Assembly: GCA_036429605.1 (NCBI GenBank) | Contig: CM071591.1 | Coordinates: 2,976,001 to 3,040,000, forward strand | From: Cladobotryum mycophilum | Taxonomy: Eukaryota > Ascomycota > Sordariomycetes > Hypocreales > Hypocreaceae | Reading direction: 5' to 3' | DNA: 64,000 bases | Shown here: positions 55,910 to 64,000 of the stretch, one piece after another | How positions within the stretch are numbered: the stretch's first letter is position 1 | Layout of the letters: the number at the start of each line of letters is the position of its first letter | Translations under genes and position numbers: made by a program | The notes under the pieces: generated by a model | What the model was told of the DNA's origin: nothing | Database searches by the model: none | What the model saw: only the letters and a program-made list of their open reading frames with translations

Positions 55910-57118
55910 GCCACATACATTTGCCAGGAATGGCCCTGTAAAAAAAAAAAAAAAAGATAAGAAAAAGGAGATGACGACTAGGATTGGATATTGTAATGCG
56001 CAAGGCTTTTTTGTCTAGATAGCTTTAATGTAATTGGAAATTATGATACCCATAATCAAATTATATGAGCAAGCATTCTCAAGTGATACCTTTTACAGAA
56101 TGAGATGAGATGAGACCAGGGCAAACTTTCATTCATAACGATAAAGGATTCAAATGTCGATTTCATTTTACTACCTAGAAAACCCATCCATTTCCCGTGC
56201 ACCATCCAAGAGACATTTAGTCATAAGCATAACGCTCTTCCTTACATTCCCACCCTCCCTTGTATCCAAAGACTCGTATTTTTGTCTGTATTCCCAAAAA
56301 AGGAGAGGCCACTAAACACAAAAAAAGAAATCACTACCTAGATCAGATATCTCTTACTTCCTCTCCAAGGGAAAAAAGTAAAGAGTAGTAAGAAAAACCT
56401 GAAAAGAAGCAGCCTGCCTCCAATACACAACCCATAAAAACACCCTTCCCCGCCGGTTTTTTCAACATGGTCCACCGTATATTTCTCCGGAAAAAAAGCT
56501 ATCCCTCTGACCCAAGTCTCCCTCTGCACACTACAGAGGGGGTATCGACGACAAAAATAAGTGAAAAAAAGATTTGGGAGGGGAAGAAAAAAAGCCCTCT
56601 GGGCCCACACGCTGTAGAAAGTGGTTCTGGACAAAAAAGGATTTGTGAATCATGAAAAATAAAATAAAGCGTGGGTCCCATAAAAGAAGTAAGGTTTGAG
56701 CGTTTTGTGCAACTTCGTTAGATTCATTTGAATTTGTTTTCTGATTTTCTCCATAGACAGTTAAACACTATCGCCAATAGGAAGAGAGAAGGGGGTATAG
56801 GCTGAGAAGAAAAAAGTATATATATAAAGTTAATAGGGTTTTAAGAAGAGAATAAAAAAACGAGCCATTGTCACAATGACTACTAAATGGGGCAAAAAGG
56901 GGGAAGATTGCTCGCGAACGAGAATATGTACGCCAGCCGCCGTGAACGAAGCAGAGAAGAGAAAGGTGTAGGTAAGCGCTTCGCCACAGACGAAAGACCA
57001 GAACAGCATAAGTAAAAGTATACAAGCTGGACTGAAAGGGAGGGTGAGATGGACATCTGAAATTGAAACAAGAGTGTTGACCCGTTAGGGACTGAAACGT
57101 CCAAGCACATCCTCTTTT
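55910..57118. other. Intergenic between convergent CSN12-like and SUN genes
   Basis: 1.2 kb of 3' flanks. Several A runs (A15-16 near 55939-55954, AAAAAAA blocks 56290-56640) occur. No gene supported. Confidence 0.4.
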
Positions 57119-58632
57119 TTACAAGAGACAAGCAGCAGCAGCCAAGGCAATGAAGAGGCCAGCAGCAGCGCTCCCAGTGTGACGGCCCGCCTCACCCTTG
57201 TGAGTGTGGGTAGGAACAACAGGAGTAAAAGTCTTACTAGGCTGCCCAGTGGCTGAGACAGCAGTTGATGTGCTGTTCTCGTGGAAGATCCCAGCCTTCA
57301 AGGTAGGACGGACACCAATGCTCGTAGATGTTGTAGTACCACCACTGGTCGTGGTGACATCCTCGGAAGTTGTGCTAGTGAGCAAAGTAGTCGACGCAAC
57401 CGAAGTGGTGGTTGGCTCAGCAGAAGTCGTGACCTCTTCAGATGTAGATGAGGGGGCGGCAGAGGTTGTCTTGACAGGCTGCGCAGCAAAGGCCGCATGA
57501 TCGGGAGCCTTGGAGGTATGGGCAGGCTCAGGCTTAGAGTCAGAATCAGAGTCAGAGTCAGAGCCACCGCCACCACCGCCAGAGCCGAAAGCGACAATGC
57601 TAGCAGAGCTACCCTTGGGAACGGTGACAACGCAGAAGCCAGCACCGCCAGCACCAACGGTGCCACCACCGCTAACACGAGCAGAGCCAGGAGCAATCTC
57701 ACATGGCAATCCAAGGCATTTGCCGTCGTCGCACTCAATCTTAACGCCGAAGCTAGGCTTGTTGCTCTTGAGACCAGAGTCTTCCCAGATGGGGTTCATG
57801 CCAATCTTGACAAAGGTGTTGCCATTGCCATCAGTGTTAGCACCAGCAACATAAGGGCTCCAGTTGCCAATAGGCTTAGAAGGGTCACCCCATTTGCAGC
57901 CGTCAACATCAGTTCCAGGGGGGTTGATGTAGAAGCTGGAGCAGAGTTAGCTATTTGATCGTAGCGAGGAATGGTGAGGTGAGGTGAGGTCTTACTGAGC
58001 AGCAGTTTCCTGCCAGTAGCTAGTATCAGGGACAGCAAGAGTCGCAACGGAAGAAACGAGAGTTGGGATAAGCATGGCCTCGTTACCGGGCAGTACAGTC
58101 TGGCACCAAGACATGTGTGAACCTAGCTTGTTCACAGCCTTGACAGCGCCAGTTCCTTCAACACAGTAGGGCTTGCCAGGGAATGGCTTCTTGACTTTGC
58201 CATTCTTATCACAGTACAGGCCACCATTCTATGTCATGATCAGCGACCGGATTCAAGGAACAAAAGTGGGCGGGGGGATCATACCATGGAAGCAGGGTAA
58301 GTGTAAGTAGAATCAGGATCCCATTGAGCCATAACCATTCCAGGTTTGCAGGCAAAAGGGCAGTAGTGGCCTGGAAGGCATGGCTGATCGGGACTCATGG
58401 CCCAGCCAGCGTTCTCAGCATCGGGAGTGACAGCGACCAAATCTCCACCGTCAGTAGGGAACGCGCACTCCGATCCTCGCTTGCCAAGGTGAGCTTCCGT
58501 TGAGGCGCGAAGGTGAGAGTGCTTTCTGGGTGTGAGATGCAGACGTCGATGACCTGGGTTTGCGCTGCAGGCTGGAAGGGAGAGCAGAACAACAGCCGAC
58601 CCGAGGACGGCCTGTAGCGACGTGAACTTCAT
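57119..58632 (-). CDS. SUN-family secreted/GPI-anchored wall protein (GH132)
   Basis: SUN-domain (SIM1/UTH1/NCA3/SUN4) family beta-glucan-active wall protein. Exon 1 (58285-58632) has a signal peptide (MKFTSLQAVLGSAVVLLSLP), a basic pro-region ending at Lys51-Arg52, a Kex2-type site, and the start of the SUN domain (CLPGHYCPFACKPGMVMAQW). Exon 2 (57996-58228) contains HMSWCQTVLPGNEAMLIPT and exon 3 (57119-57935) FYINPPGTDVDGCKWGD and the Cys-rich KIECDDGKCLGLPCEI. A Gly/Ser-Asp repeat, a Ser/Thr-rich stalk and a C-terminal hydrophobic tail (GLFIALAAAACLL) preceded by small residues suggest GPI anchoring. Length 465. It probably acts in septation or wall remodelling. Confidence 0.93.
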
Positions 58633-60573
58633 GGTGATGGTGTTGTTGTTTTTTTGTTTCTAAGCGAGTGTACGAAACAAAGGCGTGTTTTCGTATCGCG
58701 TAATGCGGGTGCGACGGTAGATATCGTCGGACAGAGTTCCAGTTATTGGTGATGGTTGTTTCGATAATGAGTGTGCGAGTCTTGGTCGTTCTCGTTTCGT
58801 GTGTGTCGTACGGGCGGAGGAATAGGTGGAAGAATGAGCGACCGCCTCTCGAATAGAAGAGGAATTAAGGTACAGGTAAGAATCTACAACCAACATCCAC
58901 AAGAAAAGAAGAAGAAGTGGATGAAGAGAAAAAGAGTAAGTGGTAAGTAAAAACGCAGCGCAGCAGCGGGAAGAAAGTGGGCGACGGAAAGGACTAGTAG
59001 TAGAAGAAGAGATGCATGGGGGGAGGAGGAGCCTATAGATAGATTAGTCCAAGCAAGTCGTAGTACTAAATCCCTCGGGCCTTGTCGTTGTCGTAACCAT
59101 GATCCATGACCTTGACCATGTCTGGGTCCTCTCCCTCATGTCTTCTCTGGCTGTCTTTTTGCATGGGCTGAAGAAGAGGCTTCAGTCAGGATGTTGAATT
59201 GTCATGGGTTGGTTGGCGCACCAGGTACGTAAAACTAGAAGGTAGAGGTACCCGCCAATGTGGATCCTTCCAGTCAGATGGGTGTGGTAATTAAATGCGT
59301 ATGTGACCAATCAGACTCGAGCACATCACCGACCCTGGACAGTGATTGGCCAATCCAGACACTTCAACACGAACAAAGGAAATTAAAGTCTGGTCCCTGG
59401 AGCTACAAGGGGAGATTGTACCTCTCCGTACCTTGCATATGGCCCCGTTGATGTGTGCCTGACTAGCAGGTACACGCTAGGCCGTACCTTGCCGGAGCAA
59501 CCCCATTTTGGGTACAGACAGGTCACAACGCTAACCACAGCAGGCCAGGGCGCAGCGAGAGCCACTGGGACAAGAGGTAGCCTTGCAGTCAATCACAATC
59601 AGTCTGGGGGGATGGAGCACTGGAGGGCGAAGGAGAGAGAGATGCTGTCGTGTGTCAAAGAAGCAATTATCGTCCCGTCTCCATTGTTTTGCGCACATGT
59701 GTTCGCAGCAATAAGACATTCAACCGATGTCACGGTACCTACGTGTTGTCTATACGGAGTGCCTACCTAGTAGTTTACTTACTTGTAGTAGACAACACTG
59801 GAGGGAGGAAATCATCAAGCCACGCAACATCAAGCCGGTAATATCCTCCTCCCCCTTCAAACAAACCACGCAAACTCACCAGGTAACAGAGTTCAGCAAG
59901 CAAGTGATCGGCAATCTTGCGGTCTCGTTTGGTCTATTCAAACTTCAGACGGGCTCCCTAGCCGAACAACAAAACGTCTGTGTTGCCGAGGACAGCGAGG
60001 GCCGTGCCTCCGGGACGACCAGCACCCATGCTGAGTGTCCAACACTGTTTATTCACTCTCTAACAGAGAGAGTAATAGACGGAGCAGATACCTGTACTCA
60101 ACAGGCAGTACATACATGTTCCCTCACGCGCACTACAAGGGGTGAGCCGTGAAGTCGCCGTACAAGCAAAACAAAAAAGTCTTGGTTGTCTCACATCTTC
60201 ATTCGAATCAGATGCACCTCTACGGAGTACGGGGCTGCATCTCTCTCATCTAACACCCAAATCTCCCCCCAAGTAAGAAAAGGCAATGAATGGATGCTCT
60301 TTTTCTTCCGTGCTCCCATAATTAGTTGCGGTTACCCCCCCTACCAACAGCCAGCCAACAGCCAACACACACAAAGTTTTTTTCCCCAAATAGTCTCCCC
60401 ATTTTAGCATCAGCTTCTAAATTGCTACGGCCTGACTTTTTGTCTCCACTAGACACGAGGGAGGGGGAGGCTGAAAGAAAGTCGCATGCTACAAATATTA
60501 GATAATGATCATCATGCAAAAGCTGCAACTACAAGTCCTACGTACATACATGCAGCGCAGTGTAACTCCGTAG

Positions 60574-60603
60574 TGCAGTGCAGTGCAGTGCAGTACAGTA
60601 CAA
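60574..60603. repeat. GTGCA/GTACA short tandem repeat
   Basis: Four GTGCA units followed by GTACA variants in noncoding sequence. Confidence 0.8.
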
Positions 60604-60944
60604 TAACAAGAACGCGACATCATCTCGTCACCGCCATTACCCGTGACATTTCGGTTATGCAGCAAGATGCGTTTGCATGTACGTTGGCTGCAGGTCAAAA
60701 GGAGGAGACAGCTTTTATTACTTGTAGTACTGAATTGACTTTCCCCTTCTTCCCCCTCCCCGGAGTTACCCATACAAACGCTGGGCTGCAGCTTAAAAGG
60801 GACGGCTGCATAAGGACTGCATATGTTGCCATGGCATCCCATTTCCTTCAATGCAAGCACGCCACACCTTAATGTAATCGCCAGTGTCACACACTTCAAT
60901 GACCTCAGAGTGTCAGGTACCAGCCAGTACCTTTCGTAGCAGAA

Positions 60945-61065
60945 ATTGGTAGGGGTCATGGTTCCAAGGTCCCAGCTACTAAGGGTCCAGTAAGCTACAG
61001 GTAGGTACCAAGGTTCCAATGGGTTCCAGGTTCCAACCAGCACCAACCAGTGCCAGGTTCCGATA
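60945..61065. repeat. Degenerate GGTTCCA/GGTACC repeat block
   Basis: At least six copies of GGTTCCA or its close variants, with GGTACC and AACCAGCACC interspersed, over about 120 bp. It may be the eroded remains of a minisatellite. Confidence 0.65.
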
Positions 61066-61989
61066 GCTGCGGCTTCCACTATAAAGGCAAAAAAACACTC
61101 TAAATCTCTCACATCAAAACGTATAAATAGACTAGCTAGCAGTCCCTAGTATAGATGATAAATTAAATTAAAAGACTTTGCGTTTAATCCTTTGTGATAT
61201 TTGACTTTTTCTTAAAATCTAAAAATGAACTTCATATCAGTAAAAAGAAACTCAATAAATAATGTACAAGCATATAGAATCCAATGTATTTCTTTTTGGC
61301 TTTTTTTAGGCGATTAGGACGTGTTGGGACTGCCCTTGAAGTCTTGGACTGTAACAACCTAGCCCTGGATGTCCCAAGGATCCATGCTAATCTACCAGGT
61401 ACTAGGACTGCAGAGTACAGAGTAATAGTAACAAGGAGACGCCAGGGAGCCTGGCACGTCCAAATCCCACCACACTCCAAACAAGGGAATTGATCTGAAG
61501 GGAACCTTTTTCCTGCTTGTCCAAAGTATAATTAATTTCAGATTTTTCTCAAGCGATTGTCGTTTTGCCGCCCGCCCTTGTCTTGTCTCGTAGGACCCAT
61601 GAAACACCAGATTTCTGGGAGCCGTAGGTGTTTCCAACTGAGTCGCGATCTTGCTTCCTTTTTCCGCATCACCAAATTTCCTTTTTTCCCCCAAATCTCT
61701 TTTCTCATCTTCATCAAAAACAAGCGCGTACGCCGTTTCATGCAAACCCCTCACAGTAGCTGCCGATGCTCGCTTCCGGCCCGACAATTACATCGAGCCA
61801 TGCCCAAAGCCAGCTAGTTGAGTCGTTTCAAGGTTTCTCACGTTTCTTTCCCAGATGCAACCGTTGTCAAGCTTGTAGACGCCATTATTCAACTTGCTGA
61901 AGTAACTTTCTTTTTGCTAATACAGTTTCTCAAGTCCAGAATAATCCAATATTCGTACATGCGAGGCTAATTCAGTAGAGTTTTTCTTC

Positions 61990-64000
61990 TCATAATCCTT
62001 TCTCCCTGTGTCCCACGACTCTAGCAAAAGAATCAAACGACATGGTCATGGAGTGACGGCCTGCTGTTTTGCTTCGTAAATGTTCGTCATAGTTCAACAT
62101 CTCTTTGTAGGGCACCTTGGCTACAATCTCCACCATGCGAGCCGTCGACTTCTTTCCCTTGAGTGAGGTCACTGAATCGTACGGGTCAGGTGGTGCGTAG
62201 ATCCTCGAGACATCGATCAAATCATCCCCTGTAGATTCCGCTGATCGGTCGTTGACCTCGAGCACTTGGCCGCCCGCACCAGCGGTAATGTCGTGCTGGA
62301 CCGTCCCGGCGGCCGCTTCCGGGCAAGTAATATGTGTCAACATGATGGGCTCCAAGACCCCAATCTGGTTCCTGTCGAATGCGTCTCGAAGCGCTGCTTG
62401 TACCGCTGTCCTGGATACGCTGCTGAAATGACCCCCAGTCGGTGTCTCAAGAGCTTCGGTAGACGTGTCCAGCGTGACGGTAATGTGGCAACCGTGAATT
62501 GGCGAGGCGCGTCTGGGTCCTCGGGCCAAGCCTGCAATGGCTCCGTTGAGCAGCTGTTGGCGCGCTTCGTCAACGTCAAACGAAATGACGTTATGACTGT
62601 CCCCAAGCGGTATCTCGATGTGGTATACATTGCCATCCCTCTCAATGTCTGACTCCAAGAGTTTCCCCTGCCCATCAGGGTCGATTGGCTCAAGCACAGC
62701 TGTGCAAGTTGCCTTTCCGTTCTTGCCTGCCACGGGACGATCATATGTCGCACGTTGCGGTGGAGTTGTTGTTGTCACACACTCCTTGTAGTCGACCTCG
62801 ATTGGACCAAACTCCGCATCTATCTTGTGTTTCTGTCTCATATTGTATAGCGATACGTCAAGATGGAGTTTTCCCATGCCCTGAATTGTAAACTGCTCTG
62901 TTTTTGTGTTTCGACTCCATCTGAGACTCGGATCCTCCCTCGACGCGCTCTCAAGGGCGACCTCTAGTTGTTGCGCGGCAACGTTGCCATAAGGATCAAC
63001 CTGTAAGAAGGCAACCGGTGGCGGGATCTCGGGAGGCCTGATTTGAACATGCCGTAAATCCTCGGCAATTGGTTTGTTGTTTGCCATCGTGATCAAAGTA
63101 TCCCCAGTTCGTGCCTTTTTGAGCCCCCTGAGTGCACCAATTTGGCCGACGGAGAGCTCCTGTATGTCTTGTGTTTTCAATGCAGATATCTGCAATATTC
63201 CCATTGGTCTTTCTTGAACGAGCATGTTGGTGTTGAAACTGGGTGAATTTCGTGTAAGCGTCCCATGATAGACTCGGACAAAACTAAGGACTCCTTCCTT
63301 GGGGTGGTTGAAGACTTTAAAGACGGACGCAACTGAGGCCACACTTGCACCACCGTTTTTCTTGCCCTTTCCCCGGAGCACTTGTTGGAGCTGTTGTTTG
63401 ATACCAGCGACTCGAACTTCCACATCCGGGCGTTCCGCAGGATTTGGTAAATAGTCCGTGATGGCATCCATCAGAGGTTCAACTCCAATATGGCGGAAAC
63501 TTGAACCAGCAAATACGGGGATGAGACGGCCATCCCCGTTCTGAATAGCCTTTCTAATTGCTGTTTTCAGCAGAGGTCCTGGGATGTTGTCATTTTCTGC
63601 CAGAAATTCATCCATGATACTTTCGTCAAACTCGGCAAGACCTTCGATCAAGCGCTGTCTCGCAGTCTGCATCTCCTCCAGTAAGTTCGGGTTGGATTTT
63701 GACAGCAGATCTTTCAGATCCTCGGGAGAATAGCGAGTCTTTTGTCTTTCGCTTTTCCAGCGATACCCTACTCCGTCAATGACATCAATGACGCCCACAA
63801 ACTCTTCCTTCTCCCACCATGGGATCTGACAAACGAGCGGCCAACCCTTTAGTCTGGCACCGATTTCCAAAACTGCCTTCTTGAAGGAGGCACCTTCACG
63901 ATCCAGTTTATTGCAGTACATGATGCGGGGGATTTGGAACTCTTGTGCAGACGCCCAGACTCGCTCCGTGTGGGCTTCCACGCCCTTTACTGAATCGATG
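61990..64000 (-). CDS. mef2: Mitochondrial ribosome-releasing factor 2 (EF-G2), C-terminal part
   Basis: Translational GTPase of the mitochondrial EF-G2/RRF2 class, which splits mitochondrial ribosomes during recycling. The frame is open to the right edge, so the mitochondrial presequence and the G1-G3 motifs are missing. Visible are VEAHTERVWASAQEFQIPRI, the guanine-specificity CNKLDREG (G4), a domain-II region, QIRPPEIPPPVAFLQVDPYG, the GMGKLHLDVSLYNMR motif and the domain IV-V end with EPIMLTHITCPEAAAGTV. About 670 codons are present, of which the last is a stop at 61990-61992. No intron is seen in this part. The family is separated from elongation factor Mef1 by the QDIQEL and GLARGPRRASPIHGCHITV segments, a call I make with moderate certainty. 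Confidence 0.9.
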   Translation of the reverse strand, partial: IDSVKGVEAHTERVWASAQEFQIPRIMYCNKLDREGASFKKAVLEIGARLKGWPLVCQIPWWEKEEFVGVIDVIDGVGYRWKSERQKTRYSPEDLKDLLSKSNPNLLEEMQTARQRLIEGLAEFDESIMDEFLAENDNIPGPLLKTAIRKAIQNGDGRLIPVFAGSSFRHIGVEPLMDAITDYLPNPAERPDVEVRVAGIKQQLQQVLRGKGKKNGGASVASVASVFKVFNHPKEGVLSFVRVYHGTLTRNSPSFNTNMLVQERPMGILQISALKTQDIQELSVGQIGALRGLKKARTGDTLITMANNKPIAEDLRHVQIRPPEIPPPVAFLQVDPYGNVAAQQLEVALESASREDPSLRWSRNTKTEQFTIQGMGKLHLDVSLYNMRQKHKIDAEFGPIEVDYKECVTTTTPPQRATYDRPVAGKNGKATCTAVLEPIDPDGQGKLLESDIERDGNVYHIEIPLGDSHNVISFDVDEARQQLLNGAIAGLARGPRRASPIHGCHITVTLDTSTEALETPTGGHFSSVSRTAVQAALRDAFDRNQIGVLEPIMLTHITCPEAAAGTVQHDITAGAGGQVLEVNDRSAESTGDDLIDVSRIYAPPDPYDSVTSLKGKKSTARMVEIVAKVPYKEMLNYDEHLRSKTAGRHSMTMSFDSFARVVGHREKGL

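Larger units (their letters stand above)
58633..61989. other. Long intergenic region upstream of the SUN gene
   Basis: 3.36 kb, the longest gene-free stretch in the window. The part next to the SUN start (58633-59000) is probably its 5' leader and promoter. It also holds GTGCAG repeats at 60574-60603, a GGTTCCA-rich block at 60945-61065, a TACGGAGTA copy at 60221-60229, and AT-rich sequence before the MEF2 stop. ORFs at 60498-61112 and 61392-61787 on the minus strand show no family features. Confidence 0.45.

Noticed and set aside
61392..61787. A 131-residue minus-strand ORF between the SUN and MEF2 genes
   Set aside because: No family features, no clear splice or promoter context, and an ordinary length for chance in 3 kb.

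Overview
The window is nuclear DNA of a filamentous ascomycete. Genes carry short introns (about 50-90 bp) with GT..AG ends and TACTAAC/CTAAC-like branch sites, stand alone with their own intergenic regions on both strands, and encode proteins of the Sordariomycete type (STRIPAK MOB3, NMA111, a SUN-family wall protein, NKIN-type kinesin). A heat-labile-enterotoxin/pierisin-like ADP-ribosyltransferase gene points to Hypocreales, many of which attack insects or nematodes, but the species cannot be fixed from sequence alone.

Layout from left to right: 3' part of a Fungal_trans_2 regulator (+); MOB3/phocein (-); ZNG1/CobW zinc GTPase (+); CCR4-NOT subunit NOT2 (+); CUE1-like ER ubiquitin factor (+); large polyQ J-domain protein (+); small Myb/SANT-like protein (+); HtrA-type protease NMA111 (+); ESCRT-III regulator IST1 (+); CCHC zinc-knuckle protein of unknown function (+); AP-2 sigma (-); BRE4/FUSC-like multispanning membrane protein (+, with a frameshift and an in-frame stop); SAGA subunit SPT3 (-); ADP-ribosyltransferase toxin-like gene (+); leucine carboxyl methyltransferase PPM1 (-); conserved fungal membrane protein (+, three frameshifts); kinesin-1 heavy chain (-); RAD6/UBC2 (-); group IV decarboxylase resembling ornithine decarboxylase (+); mitochondrial acetyl-CoA acetyltransferase (+); CSN12/Thp1-like PCI protein (+); SUN-family GPI-anchored wall protein (-); mitochondrial ribosome-releasing GTPase MEF2 (-, cut by the right edge). 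Most are unlinked housekeeping genes. I see no biosynthetic cluster, transposon, rRNA, tRNA or CRISPR array.

Three things stand out. (1) Six genes (regulator, MOB3, IST1, BRE4-like, SPT3, membrane protein) need eight single-base frame corrections. All have the same sign (one base missing) and all can be placed in a C or G run of 4-6, which suggests homopolymer undercalling in the assembly rather than eight mutations. (2) An intronless 554-residue ADP-ribosyltransferase with R / STx / QxE catalytic signatures carries a duplicated, unrecognised C-terminal domain and no visible signal peptide. (3) The ODC-like enzyme has Glu where ornithine decarboxylases have the substrate-binding Asp, so its substrate may not be ornithine. 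All splice sites were read by eye and none is backed by transcripts.
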